DNA of 64,000 nt from Xylanimonas allomyrinae (GCF_004135345.1 NZ_CP035495.1:1550001-1614000), one strand, 5' to 3'; positions 1 to 8,609 are shown, counted from the first letter of the stretch. Numbers and translations are program-made. The notes: generated by a model not told the origin, from the sequence alone.

Positions 1-582
1 CGCTGGCCCGAGTGGCTCGCCAACCTGGGGGCGCTCGCGGGCCTGTCCGTGCCGCACTTCTGGCTCGGCATCCTCGCGATCCTGTGGCTCGCCGTCGACC
101 TGAAGGTCTTTCCCGCTTCGGGGTACGTCGATCCCACGACCGACGTCGTCGAATGGGTGCGGCATCTGACGCTGCCCGCCGTCGTGCTCGGCACCGGACT
201 CGCCGCCGTGATCATGCGGCAGACGCGAGCGTCGATGATCGAGGCGATGGGCTCGGACTACGTCCGCACAGCCCGGGCCACGGGCCTCGGCAAGGGCCGG
301 ATCCTCGCCCGCTACGGACTGCGCAACTCGCTCATCGTCGTCGTCACGATCACGGGCCTGCAGCTCGGCGGACTCATCTCCGGTGCGGTCGTCACCGAGC
401 GCGTGTTCGCCCTGCCGGGCTTCGGCAAGCTCACGCTCGACGCCGTCTTCACACGCGACTACCCGGTCATCCAGGCCGTCGTGCTCGTCACCACCGCCGG
501 CTACGTGCTCATCAACCTCGCGGTCGACGTGCTGTACACGGTGGTCAACCCGCGGATACGGGTGGGAGGGAAGAGCTCATGA
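1..582 (+). CDS. Peptide-type ABC transporter permease, DppB-like (5' end cut off by window)
   Basis: This is the C-terminal ~193 residues of an inner-membrane permease of the DppB/OppB family, part of an importer for peptides or similar compounds. The frame is open from base 1, and the first codons continue into the family pattern PHFWLGILAILWLAV, so the real start is upstream of the window. The conserved EAA-type loop is visible in the stretch MGSDYVRTARATGLGKGRIL near the middle, followed by hydrophobic helices and the usual tail (VDVLYTVVNPRIR). The stop overlaps the next start as ATGA, so the two permeases are translationally coupled. The substrate-binding protein that should belong to this importer is not in the window and probably lies upstream. 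Confidence 0.93.
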   Translation, partial: RWPEWLANLGALAGLSVPHFWLGILAILWLAVDLKVFPASGYVDPTTDVVEWVRHLTLPAVVLGTGLAAVIMRQTRASMIEAMGSDYVRTARATGLGKGRILARYGLRNSLIVVVTITGLQLGGLISGAVVTERVFALPGFGKLTLDAVFTRDYPVIQAVVLVTTAGYVLINLAVDVLYTVVNPRIRVGGKSS

Positions 583-1490
583 CCCAGCTCGTCAACGCCG
601 GCACCTCGGGCGCCGGGCTCGCTGCCGCACCGGCCCGCGAGGCGGCACACCCCCGGTGGCGGGTGCTGACGCACCTCGTGCGTTCACCGCTGGCCCTGGC
701 TGGGCTCGCCATGCTGGCCGTCGTCGTCCTGGCCGCGCTGCTGGCACCGTGGCTCGCTCCGTACCCTCCTGACCAGGTGCACTTCGACGCCCCTCTCCAG
801 CGACCGGGGACCGTGGGTTTCCCCCTCGGGACGGACGACCTGGGGCGGGACGTCCTGTCGCGAATGCTCTGGGGCGTGCGAGCGTCACTGATGGTGGGCG
901 TGATGTCCGTCGTCCTCGCAGTCGGAGTCGGCACGCCGTTGGGCCTGGCGGCCGGATACTGGCGCCGCATCGACCCCGTGCTCTCCCGCCTGACCGACGT
1001 GACGCTCGCGTTCCCGTTCCTCGTGCTCGCGGTCGGTCTTGCCGCGATCAGCGGGCCAAGCCTGACGAACGCTGCCATCGCGCTCGGCGTCGCGCAGGTC
1101 CCGACGATGGTCCGCGTGGTGCGCGGCGAGACGCTGCGCCTGCGCGAGCTCGAGTACGTGCAGGCAGCGGTCGCGATGGACGCATCCGGACTGCGCATCC
1201 TCGCCCAGCACGTGCTGCCCAACTGCCTGTCGGCCGTCGTCGTCCAGGCAACGGTCATCATGCCGGTCGCGGTGCTCGGCGAGGCCGTCCTCTCGTTCCT
1301 CGGCCTGGGCATCCAACCCCCGACGCCCAGCCTCGGCATCATGCTCTCCGACGCCCAGCAGTACCTGTCGCGCACGCAGTGGCCAGCCGTTCTGCCTGGC
1401 ATGGCGATCGTCATCATCTGCCTCGGCTTCAACCTCGTCGGAGACGCGCTCCGTGACGCCATCGACCCCGCGACCGCGAGAAACGAGTGA
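579..1490 (+). CDS. Peptide-type ABC transporter permease, DppC-like
   Basis: This is the second membrane subunit of the peptide-type importer, about 303 residues, the usual DppC length. The ATG at 579 overlaps the upstream stop. A short cytoplasmic N-terminus is followed by a first helix (LALAGLAMLAVVVLAALLAPWLAPY) and the DppC hallmark FPLGTDDLGRDVLSRMLWG. The EAA loop (RELEYVQAAVAMDASGLRI) and the closing motif (SFLGLGIQPPTPSLGIML) are intact. It would pair with the first permease to form the channel driven by the fused ATPase at 3360. The gene ends in a GTGA overlap with the gamma-glutamyltransferase-like gene, so the permeases and the enzyme form one transcription unit. Confidence 0.95.
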   Translation: MTQLVNAGTSGAGLAAAPAREAAHPRWRVLTHLVRSPLALAGLAMLAVVVLAALLAPWLAPYPPDQVHFDAPLQRPGTVGFPLGTDDLGRDVLSRMLWGVRASLMVGVMSVVLAVGVGTPLGLAAGYWRRIDPVLSRLTDVTLAFPFLVLAVGLAAISGPSLTNAAIALGVAQVPTMVRVVRGETLRLRELEYVQAAVAMDASGLRILAQHVLPNCLSAVVVQATVIMPVAVLGEAVLSFLGLGIQPPTPSLGIMLSDAQQYLSRTQWPAVLPGMAIVIICLGFNLVGDALRDAIDPATARNE

Positions 1491-3376
1491 TCACCACCGT
1501 GAGAAACGACAGCTTCGTCCCGCCGCCGGCCCATCTCTCCCGCCCCGACCTCAGCGGCACGTTCGGTATGGCCGCCACGACGCACTGGCTGGCCACCGGG
1601 AGCGCACAGGCCGTGCTCGAGCGCGGAGGCAACGCGTTCGACGCCGCAGTGGCCGCCGCATTCGTCCTGCACGTCGTCGAGCCCCACCTGAACGGACCCG
1701 GCGGTGACATGACCGGCGTGTTCGCGACGGCGGCCGACCCCGGCCGCCCGGTCGTCCTCGTCGGCCAAGGGCCGGCCCCAGCGCGTGCGACCATCGACCA
1801 CTACCGTGCCGAGGGGCTCGATCTCGTCCCCGGTTCCGGAGCGCTGGCCGCAGCCGTCCCCGGGGCGGTGGACGCATGGCTCCTGCTTCTTCGCGACCAC
1901 GGCACGTGGCCGCTCGGTGACGTTCTTGCCTTCGCGCTCGAGTACGCCCGGTCAGGCCACCCCGTGCTGCCGCGGGTGGTCAGCACCATCCGCGGAGTCG
2001 AGCAGCTGTTCCGCGAACACTGGCCGTCCTCGGCCGCGCGGTGGCTCCCCGGCGGCCGGGTGCCGGAGCCCGGCGAACGGGTCACCGCCCCCGAGTACGC
2101 CGCCGTGCTGGAGCGCCTCGTCGCGGCCGCGGCGGGTGCCGTCGCCGTCGGCGCAGACCGTGCCGCAGCGATCGACGCGGCCCGCGAGGAGTGGCGCGCC
2201 GTCGTCGGACCCGCCGCCGAGGCGATGGCGCGAACCCCGCACCGGCACGCCGACGGCGCCGATCATGCCGGGGTCATCACGGCCGCCGACATCGCCGGCT
2301 TCGCTGCATCGTACGAGGACCCCGTGTGCGTGACGTTCCGCGGGTACACCGTCGCCAAGACCGGGCCGTGGGGGCAGGGGCCGGTGCTTCTGCAAGCACT
2401 GAAACTCCTCGAAGGGCTCGACGACCGACGGCTGGACCCGTCCACGGAGGTCGGCGCCCACACCGTCCTGGAGGCGCTGAAACTCGCTCTGGCCGACCGC
2501 GACACGTGGTACGGCGATGGCGTGCAGGGCCTGAACACCGAGGATCTCTCCTACCTGTTGTCCGACGGCTACGCCCAGATGCGCCGCGAGCTCATCGGCG
2601 AACGAGCGTCGCACGACTTCCGGCCCGGCCGTATCCCCGGACGACAGACCCCTGCCGCGCCACCGATGCGCACCGAACACGAGGCCGCCGGGGTGCTGCG
2701 TCCCGGTGCGGTGCGGGTGAGCCCTCCCGCAGGCGTCGGCGAGCCGACGATCGACACGGAGCTCGTACCCGACGGCGCCGGCGCCACGCGGGGAGACACC
2801 TGCCACATCGACGTGGTCGACCGCTGGGGCAACGTGGTGTCTGCGACGCCGTCCGGCGGCTGGCTCCAGTCCTCTCCCACCGTGCCTGGCCTCGGCTTCT
2901 GCCTCGGCACACGTCTGCAGATGACGTGGCTCGACGACGCATCGGCATCGCGGCTCGAGCCGGGCCGCCGGCCGCGCACGACACTCACCCCGACGCTGGT
3001 TCTGAAGGACCGTCAGCCGGTGCTCGCGCTGGGCTCCCCCGGAGGCGACCAGCAGGACCAGTGGCAGCTGCTCCTGCTGCTGCGGGTGCTCGTCGGCGGA
3101 TATACCCCGCAGCAGGCGATCGACGCCCCCGCGCTGCACACGACGTCGTTCCCCGGGTCGTTCTGGCCCCGCACCTGGACTCCGGGCGGTTCCGTCGTCG
3201 AGGACCGTCTGGGCGAGGAGGTCATCCGGGGACTCGAGGCACGCGGACATGTGATCACGCGGGCGGGCGACTGGTCGCTGGGCCGACTGTCTGCCGTGAC
3301 TCGCGACCCCGCGACGGGCCTCGTGGGCGCCGCCGCCAACCCGAGAGGAGCGCAGGGCTATGCCGCTGGTCGCTGA
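1487..3376 (+). CDS. Gamma-glutamyltransferase/Ntn-hydrolase family protein
   Basis: This 629-residue protein belongs to the gamma-glutamyltransferase family, whose precursors cleave themselves so that a threonine becomes the N-terminal nucleophile. The likely nucleophile is Thr438 in the motif GDTCHIDVVDRWGN, aligned with the TTHYSVVD segment of the E. coli enzyme. N-terminal family features (GGNAFDAAVAAAFVL, NGPGGDMTG) are present. The substrate-side residues differ from classical GGT (TPSGGWLQSSP), so an acylase or amide hydrolase acting on a related substrate is possible. I see no signal peptide, so it is probably cytoplasmic. Its start overlaps the DppC-like stop (GTGA) and its end overlaps the ATPase gene by 17 nt, which ties it to the importer: the imported compound is probably its substrate. 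Confidence 0.88.
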   Translation: MITTVRNDSFVPPPAHLSRPDLSGTFGMAATTHWLATGSAQAVLERGGNAFDAAVAAAFVLHVVEPHLNGPGGDMTGVFATAADPGRPVVLVGQGPAPARATIDHYRAEGLDLVPGSGALAAAVPGAVDAWLLLLRDHGTWPLGDVLAFALEYARSGHPVLPRVVSTIRGVEQLFREHWPSSAARWLPGGRVPEPGERVTAPEYAAVLERLVAAAAGAVAVGADRAAAIDAAREEWRAVVGPAAEAMARTPHRHADGADHAGVITAADIAGFAASYEDPVCVTFRGYTVAKTGPWGQGPVLLQALKLLEGLDDRRLDPSTEVGAHTVLEALKLALADRDTWYGDGVQGLNTEDLSYLLSDGYAQMRRELIGERASHDFRPGRIPGRQTPAAPPMRTEHEAAGVLRPGAVRVSPPAGVGEPTIDTELVPDGAGATRGDTCHIDVVDRWGNVVSATPSGGWLQSSPTVPGLGFCLGTRLQMTWLDDASASRLEPGRRPRTTLTPTLVLKDRQPVLALGSPGGDQQDQWQLLLLLRVLVGGYTPQQAIDAPALHTTSFPGSFWPRTWTPGGSVVEDRLGEEVIRGLEARGHVITRAGDWSLGRLSAVTRDPATGLVGAAANPRGAQGYAAGR

Positions 3377-5021
3377 GAACTCGCCACTGCTCGCGGTCAA
3401 GGGTCTTGAGGTCGCCTACGGCTCGCGAACCGTGGTGCATGGGGTCGACCTTGAGATCCGCCGTGGCGAGAAGGTCGCGCTCGTCGGGCAGTCGGGGTCG
3501 GGCAAGTCCACGCTCGTGGCCGCTCTTCTCGACCTGCTGCCGGGCGCCGGCCGGGTCACGGCAGGGACGGTGCTCCTCGACGACGTCCTCCTGCTGGGCG
3601 AGGGTGCGGACCCGGCGCAGGTCGCTGCGGCACGGGGTCCCCGGATCGGTCTCGTGCCGCAAGACCCGGCAACCAACCTCAGCCCGACCATGCGGGTGGG
3701 CGACCAGGTGGCCGACGCGCTGCGCTACGGCACAAAGGATCGCGGCGGGCTCCGCGGTGGCGCCCGGCGACGTCGCGTCGTCGAACTCTTCGACGAGGCC
3801 GGCATCCCAGACCCGGCCCGCCGCTCGCGCCAGTACCCGCACGAGTTCTCCGGCGGCATGCGTCAGCGCGTGCTCATCGCACGCGCACTGGCACGCGAAC
3901 CGGAGCTGCTGGTGGCCGACGAACCGACGTCGGCCCTCGACGTCACAGTGCAGCGGCGCATCCTCGACCACCTTCAAGGTCTCGTCGACGCACGCGGCAC
4001 GGCGCTGCTGCTGGTCACCCACGACCTGGGAATCGCGGCCGATCGCGCCGATCGCATCGTCGTCATGCTCGACGGCCGCGTCGTCGAAGACGGAGACCCC
4101 GATCAGGTGCTCCGCGACCCTCGCCACGAGTACACCCGTCGTCTGATCGACTCCGCCCCGAGTGTCACGGCCGCCAAGGCGATCAGCGCGCGCGTCGAAG
4201 TCACCGGTATGCCGGGTGCGCCCGGGGACGATGCCCCACGACCGGACGTCGTCACGGTGCGCGACGTCGTCAAGGAGTTCGCCGTGCGGGGCAGCCGCAC
4301 GAAGGTGCGCGCGGTCGACGGGGTGTCCTTCACCGTTCCGCGCGGCACCACCACTGCCTTGGTTGGGGAGTCGGGATCGGGAAAGACAACGATCTCCAGG
4401 ATCCTGCTGGGTCTGGAGACCGCCACCAGCGGCACAGCACTCGTGAACGACACCGACCTGTCGACCTGCACGCGACGCGAACGTCGCGCTGTGCGGCGCA
4501 CGGTGCAACCGGTCTTCCAGGACCCGTACGGCTCCCTCGACCCGACCCACACGGTCCATCGACTGGTGGACGAGCCGCTGCGCGTCCTCGGCGTCGGCGA
4601 CCGTCTCTCGCGCCGGCGCCGAGTGGCGGAGCTTCTCGACCAGGTCGCCCTGCCGACCGACGTACTCCATCGGCGTCCCGGCGAGCTGTCGGGCGGGCAG
4701 AGGCAGCGCGTCGCGATCGCACGGGCCCTCGCCCCGGAACCCGCACTGCTTGTGTGCGACGAGGCCGTGAGCGCACTGGACGTACTCGTGCAGGATCAGG
4801 TACTGGCGCTGCTTGCAGACCTGCAGCAACAGCTCGGCGTCTCGTACCTGTTCATCACACATGACCTCGCCGTTGTCCGGCAGATCGCCGACAATGTCGT
4901 GGTGCTGCGCCACGGCAGTGTCGCAGAGTCAGGTTCGGTCGACGACGTCTTCTTGAGTCCGCAGTCCGACTACACCCGTGAGTTGCTTGGAGCCATCCCC
5001 GGTGCCGCCTTCCTCCGCTGA
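3360..5021 (+). CDS. Fused double ABC ATPase of peptide-type importer (DppD-DppF type)
   Basis: One polypeptide of 553 residues carries two complete ATP-binding cassettes that power the importer. The first half has Walker A GQSGSGKST, signature FSGGMRQRV and Walker B LLVADEPTSALD. The second half has GESGSGKTT, LSGGQRQRV and LLVCDEAVSALD. A linker near residues 270-300 joins them. Both cassettes show the Dpp/Opp-type Q-loop context (LVPQDPATNLSP and PVFQDPYGSLDP). The ATG at 3360 is preceded by a strong ribosome site, GAGAGGAG, at 3342-3350, inside the end of the preceding gene. Fused DppD/DppF arrangements are common in actinobacteria. The gene continues into the GntR regulator with little or no gap. 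Confidence 0.96.
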   Translation: MPLVAENSPLLAVKGLEVAYGSRTVVHGVDLEIRRGEKVALVGQSGSGKSTLVAALLDLLPGAGRVTAGTVLLDDVLLLGEGADPAQVAAARGPRIGLVPQDPATNLSPTMRVGDQVADALRYGTKDRGGLRGGARRRRVVELFDEAGIPDPARRSRQYPHEFSGGMRQRVLIARALAREPELLVADEPTSALDVTVQRRILDHLQGLVDARGTALLLVTHDLGIAADRADRIVVMLDGRVVEDGDPDQVLRDPRHEYTRRLIDSAPSVTAAKAISARVEVTGMPGAPGDDAPRPDVVTVRDVVKEFAVRGSRTKVRAVDGVSFTVPRGTTTALVGESGSGKTTISRILLGLETATSGTALVNDTDLSTCTRRERRAVRRTVQPVFQDPYGSLDPTHTVHRLVDEPLRVLGVGDRLSRRRRVAELLDQVALPTDVLHRRPGELSGGQRQRVAIARALAPEPALLVCDEAVSALDVLVQDQVLALLADLQQQLGVSYLFITHDLAVVRQIADNVVVLRHGSVAESGSVDDVFLSPQSDYTRELLGAIPGAAFLR

Positions 5022-5781
5022 TCACCATGCCGTAGCCGCCGTCCCCGCCTATCCGTCGGGCGGCGCGACCTCGTGGGTGCAGGACGCCATCCGCCGGGAC
5101 GTCATCACCGGTCGGCTCACGCCCGGCGACCGCGTGACGGAGGCGTCCCTCGCAGCGCGCTACCGCGTCTCGCGGGTTCCTGTGCGGGAGGCGCTACGCG
5201 GGCTGGAGAGCGAGGGGTTCATCGTGCCGCGGCCGCACGTGGGCTCACGCGTCGCGGCCGTCCCCGTGGCCGATGCCGACGACTTGTTCGCCATCAGGGA
5301 GACCATCGAGGTCTCGACGGCGCGGCGGGCCGCGCTTCGCGCTTCGACGATCTGGTCGGGGGACGACACTCCGGACGAGTGGTTCGTTCAGAGGCGTGAG
5401 ATCGCCTCGCTTCTCGACGAGGGTGATGCGTGCCTGGTGCGGGGCGACCTGGATACCTTGGTCGACGTTCATGACCGGTTCCATCTTGCCGTCGCAAGCC
5501 TGGCGGCAAGCGACGTGCTGCAAAGGCTGCTGCGGCACGTGACCTGGAACATCGAATGGCTGTACTCCACCGACCCGCACGCTCGCGGCAGTCGCCTCTG
5601 GCCCGAGCACCGTGTGATCGTCGCGGCAATCGATGCCGGCGACACCGCCAGAGCGGCGTCGCTGATGGGCGCGCATGTGCGTGAGTCCCGCCTTACCTAC
5701 CTCGCCCGCTATGAGGGGCGCGGGACGAGCGCCGACCCTGCCGTCGCGGCCGCCGTAGACGAGCGCCGCCGCACCCCCTAG
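5002..5781 (+). CDS. GntR/FadR-family transcriptional regulator (FCD domain)
   Basis: About 259 residues: an N-terminal winged helix (AIRRDVITGRLTPGDRVTEA and VSRVPVREALRGLESEGF) followed by an all-helical FCD effector domain with the family pattern LFAIRETIEVSTARRAA and HDRFHLAVASLA. FCD regulators sense small carboxylated metabolites and mostly repress neighbouring catabolic or transport genes, so it probably controls the upstream importer/GGT operon. I chose GTG 5002 because GGAG lies 9 nt upstream; an in-frame GTG at 4978 is possible but lacks a ribosome site. Either start overlaps the ATPase gene. It is the last gene of the operon. Confidence 0.9.
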   Translation: MPPSSADHHAVAAVPAYPSGGATSWVQDAIRRDVITGRLTPGDRVTEASLAARYRVSRVPVREALRGLESEGFIVPRPHVGSRVAAVPVADADDLFAIRETIEVSTARRAALRASTIWSGDDTPDEWFVQRREIASLLDEGDACLVRGDLDTLVDVHDRFHLAVASLAASDVLQRLLRHVTWNIEWLYSTDPHARGSRLWPEHRVIVAAIDAGDTARAASLMGAHVRESRLTYLARYEGRGTSADPAVAAAVDERRRTP

Positions 5782-6085
5782 TACTCACGGGGTCGCAGGC
5801 ACCACCCACCACATCCGGCACAAGGACGACGCGACAGACGCGCTACGTCGAGAGCACGCTCTGCGCTGGCCCTCGACGCCGTCGTCGTCCCCGCAGCCGT
5901 CATCGGCACCGCTGTCCGCCATCTCCGCCCACGGCCCGAGGGGCCCGCCGGTACCTAGGGCCCCCACGATGGCGGACCACCGCGACGTAGGTCCCACCCG
6001 CCGCGAAGATACGGCACCTGCCCGATCCGCGGACGCTACCTCAGGGACGAGCCTGGTCTGGTCGCACCGAGAGAACGGATCAGCC
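5782..6085. other. Intergenic region, no gene recognised
   Basis: About 300 bases separate the GntR gene from the first small ORF, and I find no convincing coding frame in them. One hairpin is visible: GGGGCCC at 5940-5946 pairs with GGGCCCC at 5958-5964 across an 11-nt loop. It has no T-tract and lies about 160 nt after the GntR stop, so it is only a weak terminator candidate. A promoter for the downstream small gene should lie here, but no clear -10 box stands out. Confidence 0.5.
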
Positions 6086-6298
6086 ATGGACTCGCTCGCC
6101 TTCCACACCGTCCAGCGCGCCGAGCAGGAAGAGCTTGAACGCCACCTCGCCCAGGTCCGGCTCGCGCGCGCCGTCCGCGCCGAGCACGACCGGCTCGCGC
6201 GCAGGGACCCGTCCCCGCGGCGTCGCCCTCCGCGGACGCTGCGCAGCCGCATCTCCGACATGCTCCACGTACCGCGCCATCCCGTCCGCACGGCCTGA
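6086..6298 (+). CDS. Small basic hypothetical protein (70 aa)
   Basis: This short ORF begins ATG GAC TCG CTC GCC and encodes a 70-residue, Arg/Glu-rich protein. A helical first half (HTVQRAEQEELERHLAQVRL, RAEHDRLARR) is followed by a very basic tail (RRRPPRTLRSRIS). I do not recognise a family. A partial purine-rich stretch (GAGAACGGA) lies upstream. Its opening resembles the 50-aa product at 6496: both start MD plus a short uncharged stretch, then QRA and RAEHR/RAEHD-type helices and a basic end. They look like a pair of related actinobacterial microproteins. Function unknown. Confidence 0.55.
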   Translation: MDSLAFHTVQRAEQEELERHLAQVRLARAVRAEHDRLARRDPSPRRRPPRTLRSRISDMLHVPRHPVRTA

Positions 6299-6495
6299 GC
6301 GCGGTCGCGACGCGCCACCCGAGGCACGCACGGCGACCGACCCCCACCGCCAGCGCCGCAGGACACGCAAAACGGCCCGGCGCCGGGCAGAATGGAGGTG
6401 CTGGCGCCAGGTCGCCAGCCCGGCGACGTCGCCACCGCGCAGCGCCGGATCCACGGCGGGCCCACCCTTCCCGCCCGGCACCAAGGAGCACTCTC

Positions 6496-6648
6496 ATGGA
6501 CCCGCAGTCCTACGTCACCACCTGGCTCGCCGTCGAGGCGCAGCGCGCCGTCGAGGCCGAGCACCGCCGCGAGGCCGCCGCTCGGCCCGAGCAGCGTGTC
6601 CGCCGTCGCCACGGCCGGCTCGCCGTGGCGGTTCGCCGCGCGCGTTGA
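6496..6648 (+). CDS. Small basic hypothetical protein (50 aa)
   Basis: This 50-codon ORF (ATG 6496, TGA 6646-6648) has a textbook ribosome site, AAGGAG at 6483-6488, 7 nt before the start. The product is helical and very basic: a first half containing WLAVEAQRAVEAEHRREAA, then an Arg-rich end (RVRRRHGRLAVAVRRAR). Its composition and layout resemble the 70-aa product 200 bases upstream, suggesting paralogues. The strong ribosome site is the best evidence that it is translated. No known domain is recognised; nucleic-acid binding is conceivable from the charge but is only a guess. Confidence 0.6.
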   Translation: MDPQSYVTTWLAVEAQRAVEAEHRREAAARPEQRVRRRHGRLAVAVRRAR

Positions 6649-6674
6649 TCCCGGCCGCACGCTGACCGCACCCG

Positions 6675-6680
6675 TACAGT
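6675..6680 (+). promoter_or_regulatory. -10 box TACAGT, leaderless DUF3097 gene
   Basis: TACAGT lies 7 nt before the GTG at 6688 and there is no ribosome site, the typical actinobacterial leaderless arrangement in which transcription begins at the start codon. Confidence 0.6.
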
Positions 6681-6687
6681 CGCGGTC

Positions 6688-7529
6688 GTGCACGACCGTT
6701 ACGGCCCCGACGCCCTGATCTCGACGCCCCGCACCCGGCCCACGTCGCAACCTCTCGCCGCCGAGCACGGACTCGTCGTCGAGGAGGTGCAGACCGGCTG
6801 GGTCGGGGCCGTCGTTCGTGTCGAGAAGTCCGGCGGGATGCACCTGGTGGTGCTCGAGGACCGCGCGGGACGCACCCGGTCGTTCCCGCTCGGGCCCGGC
6901 TTCTGGGTGGACGGCAAGCCTGTCGTGCTCACCGCGCCCGTCACGTCTCGTGCGCCCGCGCCACCCACCCGGACGGCGTCGGGATCCGTGGCCGTGCACG
7001 GGCAGCGCGCCCGGGTCGCGCGCGGTTCACGCATCTGGGTCGAGGGCAAGCACGATGCCGAGCTCGTCGAGAAGGTCTGGGGCGACGACCTGCGCGTCGA
7101 GGGCGTCGTCGTCGAGCTGCTCGACGGCGTCGACAACCTGGCCGCGGCGCTGGCCGACTTCCGCCCGGCCCCGGCCGGCGCGTCGGCGTGCTGGTCGACC
7201 ACCTGGTGCCAGGGTCGAAGGAGCGGCGGCTCGCCGACGCGGCGCTGCGGACCGTCCCTGCAGGAACCGTGCTCGTGCTCGGGCACCCCTACGTCGACGT
7301 CTGGCAGGCCGTGCGCGCCTCACGGCTCGGGCTGGCGGCCTGGCCGGTCATCGAGCGCGGGACCGAGTGGAAGCGCGGCATCCTGCGTTCTCTGGGCTGG
7401 CCGGCACAGACCCAGGAGGACGTCGCGCACGCCTGGCAGCGCATCCTGCGCTCCGTGCGCGACTACCGGGACCTGGACCCGGCGCTCCTGGGGCGGGTCG
7501 AGGAGCTCATCGACTTCGTGACCGCGTGA
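6688..7529 (+). pseudogene. DUF3097 family protein (single-base frameshift)
   Basis: The first ~163 codons (GTG 6688 onward, to LAAALADFRP) and the last ~113 codons (VLVDHLVPGSKERRLADAAL to the stop at 7529) encode the two halves of the actinobacterial DUF3097 protein, but they are in different frames. Adding one G to the GG at 7167-7168 (CGCCCGGCCCCGG) joins them and gives RPGPGRRVGVLVDHLVPGSK, which is what the family normally shows. The middle part has the GSRIWVEGKHDAELVEKVWG motif of this family. The role is unknown; the family has a Toprim-like look, which is my inference. The loss is probably a sequencing deletion, since seven other sites in the window show the same kind of defect. Confidence 0.8.
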
Positions 7530-7558
7530 CCCGGGTCTGCGACGGGGGGTCACGCTGG

Positions 7559-7587
7559 CCGGCGCCCGCCGCATCGACGGGCGCCGG
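7559..7587. terminator. Hairpin between convergent genes
   Basis: CCGGCGCCCG (7559-7568) and CGGGCGCCGG (7578-7587) form a perfect 10-bp stem with a 9-nt loop between the converging ends of the DUF3097 gene and the membrane-protein gene at 7594. There is no T-tract. It is a plausible bidirectional terminator. Confidence 0.55.
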
Positions 7588-7593
7588 GGGCGA

Positions 7594-8529
7594 TCAGACG
7601 ATGGTGCCGCCCGTGATGCGGCGGAACGCGTAGGCGACCGCGAGCGTCGACAGCGGGATCGTCACGAGCAGACCCACGACCAGCGCCAGGGCCCCGACAA
7701 TGTTGATGCCGACGAGCGTCAGCAGCAGCAGGAACACCGATCCGAAGTTCTTGCCCACGAGACGGAAGCTCGTGCCGATCGCGCCGAACGCCGTCGCACC
7801 GTGGTCGATCGTGACCAGCAGCGCGAAGACCGTGAACAGCGGCCATGCCAGCCCGCCGAACGGGACGTAGCTCACGACCGTCGCGGCGATGCCCAGGACG
7901 ACGGCGGTGAGCAGGGCCGCGCCGAGGTGCGGTGCCCGGAAGAACGAGCCGAGCGACGGACGCACGCCGTCCGCCTCGCGCAGCGCGCCGTTCCACGCGA
8001 ACACCTGGAGCATGTAGCCGACGAGCGTGCCGAGGAACGACAGGAAGACCAGCCCAGGGGCGAACCCGATCGACAGGCTGGCCTGCGCGGCATCCGGGTC
8101 GTTCGTCATGTCCGCGACGTCCCGGAAGAAGCTCACGGACTCTCGCACGAGAGGAATGCTCGCCGCGCCGCTCACGATGGCGATGATGAGGACGAGAACG
8201 ACCCACGAGATGGCGTTGCGGGCGAACTTGGCCCACGCGAAACGCAGGGCGTCGCCGACGCGCAGCACAGGGGCGTTCGGTGCGTAGGGCGACGTGGGCG
8301 GCGCGGCCGGGGCACCGCCCGCGAACTGCCCGTACGACGGCGGGGCCTGCGGGGCCGGACCGGGCTCGCCGTACGACGGCGGGGCCTGCGGGGCCGGACC
8401 GGGCTCGCCGTACGGCGATGGGGCCGGCTGACCGGGGGTCGGCTGCGGGTACTGCGGGGGCACGGGCGGCACACCGTGCGGCTGCGGCTCGCCGGCGCCG
8501 GGCTGCGGGGTTCCGTATGGGTCGCTCAT
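7594..8529 (-). CDS. Proline-rich N-terminal membrane protein, hypothetical
   Basis: A 311-residue membrane protein. The first ~90 residues are Pro/Gly/Ala-rich and contain two exact copies of a 13-residue unit (EPGPAPQAPPSYG). Then follow about five to six hydrophobic segments (for example AISWVVLVLIIAIVSGAAS, LTAVVLGIAATVVSYV and FLLLLTLVGINIVGALALVVGLLVTIPL). Disordered Pro-rich tails joined to a polytopic domain are frequent in actinobacterial envelope proteins; I cannot name the family or the function. ATG at 8529. It is divergent from the DUF4870 gene, with a 19-bp perfect palindrome (8541-8559) just upstream of its start. Confidence 0.8.
   Translation of the reverse strand: MSDPYGTPQPGAGEPQPHGVPPVPPQYPQPTPGQPAPSPYGEPGPAPQAPPSYGEPGPAPQAPPSYGQFAGGAPAAPPTSPYAPNAPVLRVGDALRFAWAKFARNAISWVVLVLIIAIVSGAASIPLVRESVSFFRDVADMTNDPDAAQASLSIGFAPGLVFLSFLGTLVGYMLQVFAWNGALREADGVRPSLGSFFRAPHLGAALLTAVVLGIAATVVSYVPFGGLAWPLFTVFALLVTIDHGATAFGAIGTSFRLVGKNFGSVFLLLLTLVGINIVGALALVVGLLVTIPLSTLAVAYAFRRITGGTIV
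8331..8408. repeat. Two exact tandem 39-bp repeats in coding sequence
   Basis: Bases 8331-8369 and 8370-8408 are identical and encode two copies of a 13-residue Pro-rich unit in the N-terminal tail of the membrane protein. Exact identity suggests recent duplication. Confidence 0.85.
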
Positions 8530-8540
8530 GGGTCCCAGCG

Positions 8541-8559
8541 TTCCGTGCTCAGCACGGAA
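8541..8559. promoter_or_regulatory. 19-bp perfect palindrome in divergent promoter region
   Basis: TTCCGTGCTCAGCACGGAA has 9-bp perfect arms around a single central base. It sits 12 nt upstream of the start of the membrane protein (8529) and 51 nt before the -10 box of the divergent DUF4870 gene. It could be an operator for a dimeric regulator or an RNA hairpin in the leader of the minus-strand gene. Confidence 0.5.
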
Positions 8560-8609
8560 GCGCTAGTTCGCGGTCGCCATGAGCGCAGACACGAGCACCG
8601 TTTCGCACA

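Noticed and set aside
5785-6999. 404-codon minus-strand frame across the small-gene region
   Set aside because: Low-complexity Arg/Gly/Ala product without motifs, opposite real plus-strand genes; no promoter or ribosome site.
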